A stretch of 64,000 nt of DNA, from the NCBI RefSeq assembly GCF_018860805.1, contig NZ_JAHKQR010000001.1, positions 593,158 through 657,157 on the forward strand, in the 5' to 3' direction. Under the pieces are notes generated by a model, which made no database searches, was not told the DNA's origin, and worked only from the letters and a program-made list of their open reading frames with translations. The translations under genes and the position numbers were made by a program. Positions within the stretch are counted from its first letter, which is position 1, and the number at the start of each line of letters is the position of its first letter. Below are positions 25,068 through 34,755 of the stretch, piece by piece. This DNA comes from Aestuariibacter sp. A3R04. GTDB taxonomy: Bacteria; Pseudomonadota; Gammaproteobacteria; Enterobacterales; Alteromonadaceae.

Positions 25068-25760
25068 TTAGCGCATCGCGACTAAAGCGCCAAGCAAGCC
25101 GGATTGGAAAAAGGGAAAGGCACTTTTAAAACCGCCAGCCTGAATGAGTGCCGCAACCTTTGCGGTACTGAGGATCGCCACATCTTTTTCGTATGCACTT
25201 TTTATGTTGGCGAGCTTTTCATCACTCGCCCCGGCATCAGCAATGGTGTTTATCCACAGTGCCATTAACGCAGCGTAGGTACTGACTTCTTTATCGGCCA
25301 TCAAATCGGCGTTAATGAAAATGCCTGCGCTTGTCAGTCGTTTACCTATGGCCTCAAACAGTTGCATACGTTCGGTTTCATCAGTGAGGAAGTGGGAAAC
25401 AAACAGGCAGCTTGCACCGTCAAAGGCCGGGGTGGTTGCAAGAGTATCCAAGTAGCCATGGTGCAGTGAACAGCGGTTTAGCAGACCGTGGTAATTCAGC
25501 TGTTCACGGCACATTTCAAGCATGTTAAACGCGGGTTCCACTGCCGTAAAATGCCAGTGGGGGAATTGCTGCGCAAGATAAACAATTTCCTGGCCTGTGC
25601 CAGCGCCAACGCAAAGAAAACGCGCTTTTTCAGGTATAGTTTGCAACTGTGCCTTCATCAATACGTGTAACGCGTCTTTAAATAACGCTAATTTACTCCA
25701 ATTGCTGTCGTAGGTGTGGGCTTGTTCGTTAAAAAGTTGCTCTAGTGCATTGCGATCCAT
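25068..25760 (-). CDS. SAM-dependent methyltransferase
   Basis: A 230-residue class I methyltransferase. Motif I is FLCVGAGTGQEIVYLA (about 49-64), with the acidic end of strand 2 in FTAVEPAFNMLEMC and post-motif AFDGASCLFVSHFL. The substrate is not predictable. It is divergent from the Rrf2-type regulator at 25882, with two GTAAC-N7-GTTAC sites in the 121-bp gap, so it is very likely that regulator's target. Confidence 0.88.
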   Translation of the reverse strand: MDRNALEQLFNEQAHTYDSNWSKLALFKDALHVLMKAQLQTIPEKARFLCVGAGTGQEIVYLAQQFPHWHFTAVEPAFNMLEMCREQLNYHGLLNRCSLHHGYLDTLATTPAFDGASCLFVSHFLTDETERMQLFEAIGKRLTSAGIFINADLMADKEVSTYAALMALWINTIADAGASDEKLANIKSAYEKDVAILSTAKVAALIQAGGFKSAFPFFQSGLLGALVAMR

Positions 25761-25781
25761 TGGTTTATACCTTTAAATTCA

Positions 25782-25800
25782 TGTAACTTTTATGGTTACA
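25782..25800. promoter_or_regulatory. Inverted repeat TGTAAC-N7-GTTACA
   Basis: Perfect 6-bp arms with 7-nt spacing, 22 bp from the methyltransferase start. It shares GTAAC-N7-GTTAC with the site at 25826-25842. Probable operator of the adjacent Rrf2-type regulator. Confidence 0.65.
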
Positions 25801-25825
25801 TCATTCTGTGGTGATTGCAACTTAA

Positions 25826-25842
25826 GTAACTTATTAAGTTAC
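25826..25842. promoter_or_regulatory. Inverted repeat GTAACTT-N3-AAGTTAC
   Basis: Second GTAAC-N7-GTTAC element, 43 bp from the first and 40 bp before the regulator start; fits autoregulation. Confidence 0.65.
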
Positions 25843-25881
25843 GTGATATGCTTGCGTGATAAAAATAATTGGAGATAAAAA

Positions 25882-26352
25882 GTGAGAAAAGACAGCAGGT
25901 TGTCGCGTATTCTTCATGTTCTGCTTTATTTGGATGTGGCTGAACGCCCTGTAACATCAGAGCAACTGGGCAGAATGTTGAAAACTAACCCGGTCGTAGT
26001 GAGGCGTTTCATGTCACTGTTGCGGGAAGCAAAAATTGTCACCTCTGTAAAAGGGCATCACGGAGGCTGGACACTCTGCCGAGTGTTAACAGATATCACG
26101 CTGTTAGACATTCATAAATTGTTAGGAGAAACCTCGTTGTTTACACTGGGGTTGACTGACAGTCATGATGGATGTCTGGTTGAAAAAGCGGTGAATCGCA
26201 CAGTGGGAGGGGTGTTGAAGGAAGCCGAACGGTTGGTATTAAAGCGGTTTAGTGAAATAAGTATTAACGCACTTGCCATCCAGTTTAAAGCCGGGCTGCC
26301 AGACGAGTTTCATTCGATGATGTATCGTGATCTTTCCAACGACGCTGGATGA
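25882..26352 (+). CDS. Rrf2-family transcriptional regulator
   Basis: A 156-residue winged-helix regulator; GTG start at 25882 with GGAG upstream. The Rrf2 N-terminal pattern SRILHVLLYLDVAERPVTSEQLGRML is followed by NPVVVRRFMSLLREAKIV and the wing GHHGGWTLCR. It lacks the three-Cys iron-sulfur cluster pattern of IscR; the central region has a single Cys (DGCLVEKAV). It therefore resembles YwnA-like members that sense without a cluster. Divergent from the methyltransferase. Confidence 0.88.
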   Translation: MRKDSRLSRILHVLLYLDVAERPVTSEQLGRMLKTNPVVVRRFMSLLREAKIVTSVKGHHGGWTLCRVLTDITLLDIHKLLGETSLFTLGLTDSHDGCLVEKAVNRTVGGVLKEAERLVLKRFSEISINALAIQFKAGLPDEFHSMMYRDLSNDAG

Positions 26353-26468
26353 TAAATAGACTTTTTACCGGTTAAGGGTAGTATGAATAATCACAGGTGC
26401 AGGTGTTGCCTGCATATTAGTGTGCAACAGACAGCACATAAATGATACACGGAAGAAGGAAAAACAAC

Positions 26469-28637
26469 ATGAAGCTCATTGTAGGGGCCATTATCTGCTT
26501 TGTTGGCATTACAGCGTGTTCTAAGCAGCAGGACGTAGAGGAGGTAGCTGTGAAAGAGTACACGCGAATAAAGCAGTTCAGTACACCAGCGCCGATGGCC
26601 GCGCGAGAGGATTACACAGCTGAATATCACGGTAACACCCTCAGCGACCCCTATCACTGGTTAAAGGACGAAAATTACCCTGATGTCAACGACGAACGTG
26701 TTCTCGATTATCTCAAGGCAGAGAATACCTATTACGATGCGTTTCGCAGTCAGAACGATACTCTGATTAATACCCTGTTTGAGGAATTCAAAGGGCGGGT
26801 GGTAGAAGACGAAAGCTCTGTACCCTGGCAAGAAAACGGGTATGAATATCGCTGGTATTTTCGCGAAGGACAGGAGTATCGCACCTATGCCAGAAAAAAC
26901 CTGGAAACTGGCGAAGAAACCGTGTTTCTTGATGAACCAGTCCTGGCGGAAGCGTATGACTACTTCACCCTTGGCGGCTGGGACATCAGCCCTGATAACC
27001 GTTATTTAGCGTACTCGTTTAACACTGACGGAGCTGAGCGGTACGAAGTGCGAATTAAAGATTTAACCACTGGTGAATACCTTACTGACACAGTGAACAA
27101 TGCGTCAGGGGCTGTACTGTTTGGCGCTGATAACCGAACGTTAGTTTATGGCATGCTGGAGCAGCAAAAATGGCGTATCGCCAGCATCAATGCACATGTG
27201 CTGGGTACGGACCAAGCGGATGACAAGGTGCTGTTAGCCGAAAGTGATGATGGTTTCTTTCTTGGTTTCAGTCTGACCAGCGACAAAAAATACCTTGTCC
27301 TCGGCAGCGGGCAGCGCGAGATAAGTGAATACTATTATCTGCCGGCAAATGACCTAAGCGCCGAGCCTACCCTGTTTGCATCCCGTGATGAAGGTTTCTC
27401 TTATACTGTGGATCACGCCGGTGATAGTTTTTACATTCTAGCCAATGACACTCATGCGAATTTCCGCCTCGCTTCAGCAAAAGACGACAACGCCGGTTAC
27501 GAGAATTGGGAAACTTTAGAAGCGGGCAGCGACAATCAGTACATGACTGGTTTTGCTACTTTTTCCAGTTTCATGGCCATTGCCAAGCGGGTAAATGGCG
27601 TCGATCAGATCACTTTGCGCAAGTACAATGGTGAAGAATACAACATCAACTTTCCTGAACCTGTATACAGTGTGTCATTAGGACAAAACCCGTCGTTCGA
27701 TCAGACTGAACTTCGTTTAAATTACCAGTCGCTCATTACGCCGCTGACAGTGTATGACTACGACACTCAAACAAAGAGCTTGATCACCCGCAAGGTGAAA
27801 GAAATACCGTCTGGCTACAACAAAGACGATTACGTCACAGAACGCCTTATGGCACCTGGGCGTGACGGTACCCTTATTCCTGTATCACTGGTGTATAAAA
27901 AAGGCATAGTGAAAGACGGTTCAAACCCTTTATTTATGACAGGGTATGGCGCGTATGGCATTACATATCCGCTGCGCTACTCACTGGCGAGACACAGTTT
28001 ACTCGACCGTGGTTTTATCGCTGCCATAGCCCATGTCAGAGGGTCTGACATCATGGGTTATCAGTGGTACTTAGACGGTAAGTTGTTCAAACGTACCAAC
28101 ACCTTTAACGATTTTGTCGATGCGGCCAGATTTCTGGTAAACGAAAAGTATACTGCGGAAGGCAATATTTCCATTGCAGGAGGTAGTGCCGGCGGTGAAC
28201 TAATGGGGGCAGTGATTAACCAGGCTCCGTCGATGTGGCGTTCGGTCACGCTGTCAGTACCCTTTGTGGATGTACTTAACACCATGTTGGATGAAAATTT
28301 GCCACTAACACCGCCAGAGTGGGCAGAATGGGGCAACCCTATCGAAGATGCTGAAGCTTATGAGTATATGGCCAGCTATTCACCTTATGACAACATTGAG
28401 GCCAAAGCGTACCCACCAATGTTGGTTACCGGCGGGCTCAATGATCCTAGGGTTACCTATTGGGAGCCTGCCAAATGGACGGCCAAGATGCGGGCGACAA
28501 AAACCGATGATAACCTGCTAATAATGCGCATGAACATGGGCGCCGGGCACTTTGCTAACAGCGGGCGCTACGGCAGGTTAAAAGACGCAGCAGAAGAGCA
28601 TGCATTTATGCTTGTTGCTCATGGTATCCACGAATAA
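26469..28637 (+). CDS. Prolyl oligopeptidase family (S9A) lipoprotein
   Basis: A 722-residue serine peptidase. The start at 26469 (AAGAAGGA upstream) gives a lipoprotein signal with ITAC lipobox, so it is probably anchored in the envelope; a reading from 26442 adds nine residues before the signal. A beta-propeller domain (about 60-440) precedes the alpha/beta hydrolase domain. Catalytic Ser lies in IAGGSAGGELMG, Asp in VTGGLNDPRV and His in NMGAGHFANSGRYG. The GGSAGG form is nearest to oligopeptidase B/protease II. It cuts short peptides after basic residues or proline; which one is uncertain. A terminator follows. Confidence 0.92.
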   Translation: MKLIVGAIICFVGITACSKQQDVEEVAVKEYTRIKQFSTPAPMAAREDYTAEYHGNTLSDPYHWLKDENYPDVNDERVLDYLKAENTYYDAFRSQNDTLINTLFEEFKGRVVEDESSVPWQENGYEYRWYFREGQEYRTYARKNLETGEETVFLDEPVLAEAYDYFTLGGWDISPDNRYLAYSFNTDGAERYEVRIKDLTTGEYLTDTVNNASGAVLFGADNRTLVYGMLEQQKWRIASINAHVLGTDQADDKVLLAESDDGFFLGFSLTSDKKYLVLGSGQREISEYYYLPANDLSAEPTLFASRDEGFSYTVDHAGDSFYILANDTHANFRLASAKDDNAGYENWETLEAGSDNQYMTGFATFSSFMAIAKRVNGVDQITLRKYNGEEYNINFPEPVYSVSLGQNPSFDQTELRLNYQSLITPLTVYDYDTQTKSLITRKVKEIPSGYNKDDYVTERLMAPGRDGTLIPVSLVYKKGIVKDGSNPLFMTGYGAYGITYPLRYSLARHSLLDRGFIAAIAHVRGSDIMGYQWYLDGKLFKRTNTFNDFVDAARFLVNEKYTAEGNISIAGGSAGGELMGAVINQAPSMWRSVTLSVPFVDVLNTMLDENLPLTPPEWAEWGNPIEDAEAYEYMASYSPYDNIEAKAYPPMLVTGGLNDPRVTYWEPAKWTAKMRATKTDDNLLIMRMNMGAGHFANSGRYGRLKDAAEEHAFMLVAHGIHE

Positions 28638-29262
28638 CGTCTGCCCTGCTAGAAAAAGCCCAGTTGGTGTACGCCAGTTGGGCTTTTTTTTCGCCACCTT
28701 CACTCTTTCCCTCGTCCGAAGCGCCAACCCTGCTCGTTTTGAAATGAGTAAAAAACAACTGCGTTTGAAAACGCCAGCAATCAAATAACTTGCAATTGGG
28801 TCTTTTGTCGCAAATGTCACTTTTTGCTTAAAAGTCACAAAGTATTCAAAAGTATAATTTAACTTATTTTAAAACTGCTCATACTGTGTACAAGAGTTAA
28901 GGCACTGAGCCAACAATAAGTGCATTGCCTCATAGTAATTTAGCGGTAGTAATGCCCGAGTGGCGAGCCTGAAAAGTGTAGGTCACACTGTCAATATTTC
29001 GGTATGAATTGATGGTTATGAGTATTTAAAATAATACCTTTATTGGCTGTGAGTGGGCCACCCAGTGTTTCGACAACCGGATTTTAACTAGATCACTAAT
29101 AAAATTAGTTCTTTAGTCGAATTCCATGTTCGAACCAGTTAAGGGCTTCGCAATTTCACATTTTCTGAACTACAAATATAGACAGAAGTGGGCAAAAAAT
29201 AGACAGCGTAACCAGTGCGCAGGTCGGTAAAACGGGAAACAACTATATGAGGAGTGAGTCTC
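28638..29262. other. Intergenic region, 625 bp
   Basis: After the terminator at 28658-28691 I see no gene and no convincing repeat. The right end is the promoter region of the chemotaxis operon. Short ORFs on both strands have no recognisable content. Confidence 0.5.
28658..28691 (+). terminator. Rho-independent terminator of the S9A peptidase gene
   Basis: A GC-rich hairpin with arms at 28658-28667 and 28674-28683 (GCCCA/TGGGC and TGG/CCA, with G-U pairs between) is followed by eight T. Confidence 0.85.
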
Positions 29263-29766
29263 ATGAGTGATGCTGCGGTACAGCACTCTGTAATGGCTGG
29301 CGATGATCAGGAGTTTTTGAGCTTCGTTTTGGGCGAAGAGCACTATGCGCTGGACATTACTACTGTCAAAGAAATTCGCGGTTATGAGCAGGTAACAAAA
29401 ATTGCTAACGCCCCGAAATTTATAAAAGGGGTAATGAACCTGCGGGGCGATATCGTTCCCGTGGTAGATCTTAGAATCAAGTTTAGTGTTGGCGAGGCAA
29501 CGTATAACGCATTCACCATCGTGATTATGCTCAACGTACACGATCGTATTGTAGGTATTGTTGTTGATGGGGTTTCTGACGTTATCCGTCTGGCCGAAGA
29601 TGAAATTTTACCGCCGCCAGAATTTGGGGTGGCGTTTGACAGTGAGTATTTGCATGGGTTAGCGGACGTGGACGATACCATGGTGATACTCGTAAATATT
29701 GAAAATTTGATTACCAGTAATGAACTGGGTTTGGTTGATGTAAACCAGGTAAAGGCAGGAGATTGA
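29263..29766 (+). CDS. cheW: Chemotaxis coupling protein CheW
   Basis: A 167-residue CheW-domain protein that links receptors to the CheA kinase. ATG 29263 has AGGAG at the right distance; a GTG nine bases upstream is less likely. It shows [23 protein letters not shown], then [21 protein letters not shown] and [14 protein letters not shown], the standard CheW order. First gene of cheW-mcp-cheR-cheD. No cheA, cheB or cheY is found in the window, so the operon must plug into a kinase encoded elsewhere. Confidence 0.95.
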   Translation: MSDAAVQHSVMAGDDQEFLSFVLGEEHYALDITTVKEIRGYEQVTKIANAPKFIKGVMNLRGDIVPVVDLRIKFSVGEATYNAFTIVIMLNVHDRIVGIVVDGVSDVIRLAEDEILPPPEFGVAFDSEYLHGLADVDDTMVILVNIENLITSNELGLVDVNQVKAGD

Positions 29767-29769
29767 GGC

Positions 29770-32061
29770 ATGGGTATGTTTAAGTGGTTGAGTGGTGACA
29801 ATGGCGCAGTAGTCGGTGCGCTTGAGAGTATTCAGGCGTTAGAAGCTTCTTCCTCCTGCTTACTGTTACTCGATAGTCAGCACAACATCTTGGTGGCCAA
29901 CAGTGCAGCAAAGCACTTACTGACAGCGTTGGAGGCCAGCATAAAAAAAGTGAACGGACAGTTTTCAGCCATGAATCTGCATGGCAACAATGTCAGCATA
30001 CTGGGTATTTCCTCCGGACAAATCAACCAAGCTGCGCAGATGCCGGTTGATTCAACGGTATCCTATGGCGAGAAAAACGTGAAAATCAAAGTTTCTCCTC
30101 TTAAAGATACCCATGGTGAGGTGAGGTCCTGGTCAGTCGAGTTAATTGATGGCGAAGACAGTATGATGATGCGTGCGATCACCGACGCGCTTCACCGTGT
30201 TCAGGCCGTTATCGAATTTAAACCCGACGGTACCATTATCACCGCCAATGATAACTTCTGTGGCGCAGTTGGCTATGAATTGGATGAAATTCAGGGCCAG
30301 CACCACCGCTTATTTGTGGCTGCCGATTATGCAGCGTCTAATGAATATAGAGATTTCTGGCGAAATCTGGCGAAAGGTCAAATTTCCTCTGGCGAATATT
30401 GCCGCATTAAAAAAGATGGCAGTGAAATTTGGATCCAGGCGTCTTACAACCCGGTTTACGATGATAAGGGCAACGTCGTTCGCGTGGTGAAATTTGCCAC
30501 AGACATCACCGAAGAGAAAATGCGCAACGCGTACTACGGCGGGCAAATCGAAGCGCTGAACCGCGCCCAAGCCGTTATCGAGTTTCAACTTGATGGTACG
30601 ATTATCGATGCCAACGACAATTTCCTGTCTGCAATGGGCTACTCCCTTGATGAAATTAAAGGCAAGCATCACAGTATGTTTGTCGATGTGGAGTATCGCA
30701 AAAGCGCTGAATATCGCTCTTTTTGGGATCAACTGGCCAAAGGAATTTATTTTGCTGATGAGTTTAAACGGTTTAACAAATCAGGAGATGAAGTATGGAT
30801 CCAAGCTTCCTACAACCCTATTTTCGACCAGAATGGGAAGCCATATCGCGTGGTGAAATACGCCACGGATATTACTGCCAGAACGAAAGCCGTCAACGAT
30901 ATCAAAGCAACCATGACACACTTGGTTCAGGGCAACCTCAATACTAAGCCACTGGACTTTGAGGGTGATTTTGAAGAGCTGGGTGACTCAATTAACCGTT
31001 TTGTTGGTGATATCAAAAATATTATCGGGGTGATTAAACAAGTCATGACGGCGATGTCCTCCGGCGACCTTTCCATGCGCATTGAAGATTCTTTTCAAGG
31101 TGAGTTTCAGGTGCTTGGCGATGCCATCAATTCATTTGCAGATGAGATAACGAGTACGATTACCAGCATCAATGAAGCTGTTGAAACCATTAACACCGCG
31201 TCGTCGGAAATTGCCACAGGCAACGCTGATTTGTCCAGTAGAACCGAGCAACAAGCGTCCAGCCTTGAGCAAACAGCCTCGTCAATGGAAGAGCTTACTG
31301 GTACGGTCAGACTGAATGCGGAAAACGCTGAGCAGGCGAACATGTTGGCTTCACAAGCATCAACAGTGGCTAACGAAGGGGGAGACCTCATCCGCAAAGT
31401 GGTAAACACTATGGGTGATATTAACGCGTCAGCACAAGAAATTTCCGACATTATAGGTGTGATAGATGGCATCGCGTTCCAAACCAATATTCTTGCCCTT
31501 AATGCCGCTGTGGAAGCAGCCCGGGCTGGAGAGCAAGGTCGTGGGTTTGCGGTTGTCGCGTCGGAAGTGAGAACCCTGGCGCAACGTTCTGCCGAAGCTG
31601 CGAAAGAAATCAAAGAACTCATTTCCAACTCAGTGAATAAAATTAATGACGGCAACGACCTGGTGAATAAATCGGGTGATACCATGGCAGAAGTGGTAAA
31701 TGCCATCAAGCGTGTCAACGACATTATGTCAGAGATTTCCGCTGCGTCCTCTGAACAGGCCACCAGTATTGAAGAAGTGGGTAAGGCCGTAAACAACATG
31801 GATGAAATGACCCAGCAGAACGCTGCGTTAGTTGAAGAGGCCGCGGCTGCAGCCGACAGCTTACAGCAACAAGCGGTGAACCTTTCAGAACGGGTTGCCA
31901 TGTTTAAATTACAGCAGGGTAGCGCCAGTATGCTTACGCCACCGCCAGCGCGTACCCAAATGAATGGCTCTGCCAAGCCGGCGATGCGGGTAACCGCGAT
32001 GAGTCAACCAGCGACGCTGAAGCCAAGTGCGCCAGTAGAAAGCGAATGGGAGACATTCTAA
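29770..32061 (+). CDS. Soluble PAS-domain methyl-accepting chemotaxis protein
   Basis: A 763-residue receptor with no membrane segment. A degenerate N-terminal PAS (about 20-125) is followed by two closely similar PAS/PAC repeats (about 142-250 and 264-375), each with AVIEF..DGTII.AND and SYNP..D..G and ending in FATDIT/YATDIT. Then come a HAMP-like linker and the signalling coiled coil with tip [20 protein letters not shown]. The C-terminus ESEWETF resembles the NWETF pentapeptide that docks CheR and CheB. Cytoplasmic PAS receptors often sense redox state or flavin/heme ligands; the cofactor is not predictable. cheR and cheD follow directly. Confidence 0.93.
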   Translation: MGMFKWLSGDNGAVVGALESIQALEASSSCLLLLDSQHNILVANSAAKHLLTALEASIKKVNGQFSAMNLHGNNVSILGISSGQINQAAQMPVDSTVSYGEKNVKIKVSPLKDTHGEVRSWSVELIDGEDSMMMRAITDALHRVQAVIEFKPDGTIITANDNFCGAVGYELDEIQGQHHRLFVAADYAASNEYRDFWRNLAKGQISSGEYCRIKKDGSEIWIQASYNPVYDDKGNVVRVVKFATDITEEKMRNAYYGGQIEALNRAQAVIEFQLDGTIIDANDNFLSAMGYSLDEIKGKHHSMFVDVEYRKSAEYRSFWDQLAKGIYFADEFKRFNKSGDEVWIQASYNPIFDQNGKPYRVVKYATDITARTKAVNDIKATMTHLVQGNLNTKPLDFEGDFEELGDSINRFVGDIKNIIGVIKQVMTAMSSGDLSMRIEDSFQGEFQVLGDAINSFADEITSTITSINEAVETINTASSEIATGNADLSSRTEQQASSLEQTASSMEELTGTVRLNAENAEQANMLASQASTVANEGGDLIRKVVNTMGDINASAQEISDIIGVIDGIAFQTNILALNAAVEAARAGEQGRGFAVVASEVRTLAQRSAEAAKEIKELISNSVNKINDGNDLVNKSGDTMAEVVNAIKRVNDIMSEISAASSEQATSIEEVGKAVNNMDEMTQQNAALVEEAAAAADSLQQQAVNLSERVAMFKLQQGSASMLTPPPARTQMNGSAKPAMRVTAMSQPATLKPSAPVESEWETF

Positions 32062-32062
32062 C

Positions 32063-32893
32063 ATGACTGCTGTATCCGCCGATGATGTCCGCAAGCAATA
32101 CACCTACAGTCAGGACGACTTCGAACGGGTACGCGCCACCGTATTTAAGATAGCGGGAATACGGTTGCAGGATACCAAAGTCACCATGGTTTACAGCCGG
32201 TTATCCCGACGCCTCAGGGCGCTGGGGATCGGCTCTTTTCGGGATTATCTTGGGCTGGTTGATAAAAGTGAGACCGAGCAGCAAGAATTTGTTAATGCAC
32301 TTACTACTAACCTGACATCGTTTTTTCGCGAACCCCATCATTTCGCGGCCTTGGAAAAATACTTGCGGGCCCATCCGAAAACCACCGCAATCTGGTGTGC
32401 AGCTAGCAGCACGGGAGAAGAGCCCTATTCTATCGCCATGACAGTTGCAGAGGTTTTTGGCACGTTTTCGCCGGGTATCAAAATCATTGCCTCTGATATT
32501 GATAGCAAGGTGTTGGCTACTGCCAGGCAAGGCATTTACAAAGCTCAGACGCTAAACAAGATGCCGATGGAACGACAAAAGCAGTTTTTCTACCGCGGGA
32601 AAGGTAGTCATACTGGCAATGTTAGAGTGATTGATGACGTGCGCAAAATGGTAACGTTCAGGCAGATAAATCTCACAGACGATAACTATGGTTTTAATCA
32701 CAATATGGACGTGATTTTTTGCAGAAACGTGATGATCTATTTTGATAAACCTACCCAGTATAAGGTACTTAATAATCTGGTTAGTCATCTTAATAAAGAT
32801 GGGCTATACATTGCCGGACACTCGGAACACTTCACCGAAGCTAATCATCTCATTCGTCCGGTGGGTAAAACCATCTACGCGCCAGTCAGGTAG
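32063..32893 (+). CDS. cheR: Chemotaxis protein methyltransferase CheR
   Basis: A 276-residue SAM-dependent glutamate methyltransferase for receptors. The N-terminal helical domain with YSRLSRRLRALG is followed by TNLTSFFREPHHFAALE, the SAM motif WCAASSTGEEPYSIAM and DVIFCRNVMIYFDK, ending GHSEHF. It starts 1 bp after the receptor stop. The receptor's C-terminal pentapeptide would recruit it. Confidence 0.96.
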   Translation: MTAVSADDVRKQYTYSQDDFERVRATVFKIAGIRLQDTKVTMVYSRLSRRLRALGIGSFRDYLGLVDKSETEQQEFVNALTTNLTSFFREPHHFAALEKYLRAHPKTTAIWCAASSTGEEPYSIAMTVAEVFGTFSPGIKIIASDIDSKVLATARQGIYKAQTLNKMPMERQKQFFYRGKGSHTGNVRVIDDVRKMVTFRQINLTDDNYGFNHNMDVIFCRNVMIYFDKPTQYKVLNNLVSHLNKDGLYIAGHSEHFTEANHLIRPVGKTIYAPVR

Positions 32894-32904
32894 ATACAGC
32901 AAGC

Positions 32905-33510
32905 GTGGACGATCGCGATTTTAGTCAGCCCGCGTATTACTACGACAGCCGTTTTGGCCGAGATGCGGCAAAGATACTGCCTGGTCAGTATTTCGTGACT
33001 AACGAAGATAAGTTAATTGTTACTGTGCTCGGCTCGTGTGTGGCTGCATGTATTTTTGATCCAATCACAGAAATCGGCGGCATGAACCACTTTATGTTGC
33101 CTAGCAATAAAGCCGTAGACCGAGATAATTTGCAGGCGACGAGATACGGAGTGCACGCCATGGAGGTACTCATTAACGACTGTCTGTCATTGGGAGCTGA
33201 AAAAAAACGGCTTGTCGCCAAAGTGTTTGGAGGGGCTAAAGTGTTACCAACCTATATTCAAAATAATATTGGTGCTTCGAACTCTGAATTCGTTCTTACC
33301 TTCCTCCGCACAGAGAATATTCCTATTATCAGTAGTGATTTGATGAACAACTACGCGCGAAAGATTTACTTTACGCCTTCTAACGGCACTGTACTGATGA
33401 AACGCATCCACGATATGAACAACAATACAATCACGGAACGGGAGGTAGAATTGTCGGTGCGTATCAATGAGAAGTGCAAGGAGTCTGGCAGCATCGATTT
33501 ATTTGACTGA
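32905..33510 (+). CDS. cheD: Chemoreceptor glutamine deamidase CheD
   Basis: A 201-residue CheD. The catalytic Cys lies in TVLGSCVAACIFDP (about 45-58), with His in GGMNHFMLP and the HAMEVLIND and KVFGGAK blocks. It deamidates receptor glutamines so that they can be methylated. Start GTG 32905, 11 bp after the cheR stop, with only a weak ribosome site, so the exact start is uncertain. It is convergent with the aminotransferase gene, 8 bp away. Confidence 0.94.
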   Translation: MDDRDFSQPAYYYDSRFGRDAAKILPGQYFVTNEDKLIVTVLGSCVAACIFDPITEIGGMNHFMLPSNKAVDRDNLQATRYGVHAMEVLINDCLSLGAEKKRLVAKVFGGAKVLPTYIQNNIGASNSEFVLTFLRTENIPIISSDLMNNYARKIYFTPSNGTVLMKRIHDMNNNTITEREVELSVRINEKCKESGSIDLFD

Positions 33511-33518
33511 TCTTTCAA

Positions 33519-34694
33519 TTAGTCACGGCAGCGCAGAGAGGCGACGAACTGGCCAAGACGGTGTAACCCTATTTCCAGTGCGTGCTCAGAGGCGGCAAAA
33601 GATAAACGTACAAAGTCACTGCCTGATGATTCGCTAAAATCATTCCCCGGTGTTAGGGCAAGGTGATACTCCGCGAGCAGACGGTCACAAAATTCCATCG
33701 ATGACAAACCAAATTGAGCGATCTTAAAGTACACGTAGAACGCGCCATCAGGTGTCACATCAATACTTAGGCCTATGTCCTGCAGCCCCTGTAAAACCAG
33801 ATTTTTTCGGTGTACAAGAATGTCGCGTCGCCTTTCACATACGGTAAGAGACTCCGGGGTAAAGCATGCTACCGCAGCGTGTTGTGCGGGGGTAGAAGGG
33901 CAAATATATAAATTTTGCGCCAGTTTTTCCATAACGGGCACCATCACATCGGGAACGACACACCACCCCAATCGCCAGCCTGTCATGCCAAAGTACTTAG
34001 AAAAACTATTGATAACAATGGCCTCATCATCGTAAGCAAGCACGGTTTGCGCATTTCCGTCATGACTGAGGTTGAGGTATATTTCATCCACAACTCGCCA
34101 TCCGCCCTGTTGTTTCACAAATTCAAGGATGGATTGCATGTGCTCAGGCGAAACGGATGTTCCCGTGGGATTCGAAGGCGTTGCCAGCATGATGCCCCGC
34201 GTTCGAGAATTCCAGTTTGTTCGCACAAGTTCGGGCGTCAGTTGAAAACGATCGTCGGCAGAACAGGGGATGCTTTGCAACTTCCCGCCAAAACTTTTGA
34301 TAAATTGACGGTTGCAAGGATAGGCCGGGTCGGCCAGCATAACTGTGTCACCCTCATTGACTAAGGCTGCTGATACAAGTAACAAGGCGGCAGAGGCGCC
34401 TGCCGTTACAACGACATTGTCAGCAGAAACATCAAGGTTGTGCATGTGTTTATAGAATCGCGCTATCCCTTCCCGTAAAGCGGGAAGACCAAGGGCCGAT
34501 GTATAAGGTAGTTCGGCCGCTTCCATTACCTCTTGCATGGCGCTAACCACCGGCGGGGGAGCGCCGAAATCCGGTTCGCCAATGTTTAGCCGGATAACAT
34601 GATGACCTTGTGCTTCCAGCGCAGAAGCTTTCTCGGAAAAAGCCATCGCAAAGAACGGAGAAATGGCGTTTGCGCGGTCTGAAAATCGTATCAC
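33519..34694 (-). CDS. Class I/II PLP-dependent aminotransferase
   Basis: A 391-residue aspartate-aminotransferase-fold enzyme. Blocks: VIRLNIGEPDFGAPP near the N-terminus, ATPSNPTGTSVSPE for PLP contacts, and the Schiff-base lysine in VINSFSKYFGMTGWRLGW (about 226-243), with the Arg of RLSFAASEHALE near 375 binding the substrate carboxylate. The specific amino donor is not assigned. No linked operon is evident; the next gene upstream is the Gfo/Idh/MocA protein 61 bp away on the same strand. Confidence 0.9.
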   Translation of the reverse strand: MIRFSDRANAISPFFAMAFSEKASALEAQGHHVIRLNIGEPDFGAPPPVVSAMQEVMEAAELPYTSALGLPALREGIARFYKHMHNLDVSADNVVVTAGASAALLLVSAALVNEGDTVMLADPAYPCNRQFIKSFGGKLQSIPCSADDRFQLTPELVRTNWNSRTRGIMLATPSNPTGTSVSPEHMQSILEFVKQQGGWRVVDEIYLNLSHDGNAQTVLAYDDEAIVINSFSKYFGMTGWRLGWCVVPDVMVPVMEKLAQNLYICPSTPAQHAAVACFTPESLTVCERRRDILVHRKNLVLQGLQDIGLSIDVTPDGAFYVYFKIAQFGLSSMEFCDRLLAEYHLALTPGNDFSESSGSDFVRLSFAASEHALEIGLHRLGQFVASLRCRD

Positions 34695-34755
34695 TTGTTA
34701 TTGCCTCATTAAAAATGAGGCGCAATCATACCAGCCATACCCAAGATGGGGCAAT

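Noticed and set aside
31107..31976. 289-codon antisense ORF inside the chemoreceptor gene
   Set aside because: It is the complement of a low-complexity Ala/Glu/Ser-rich coiled coil, which keeps the opposite frame open. No domain is seen.
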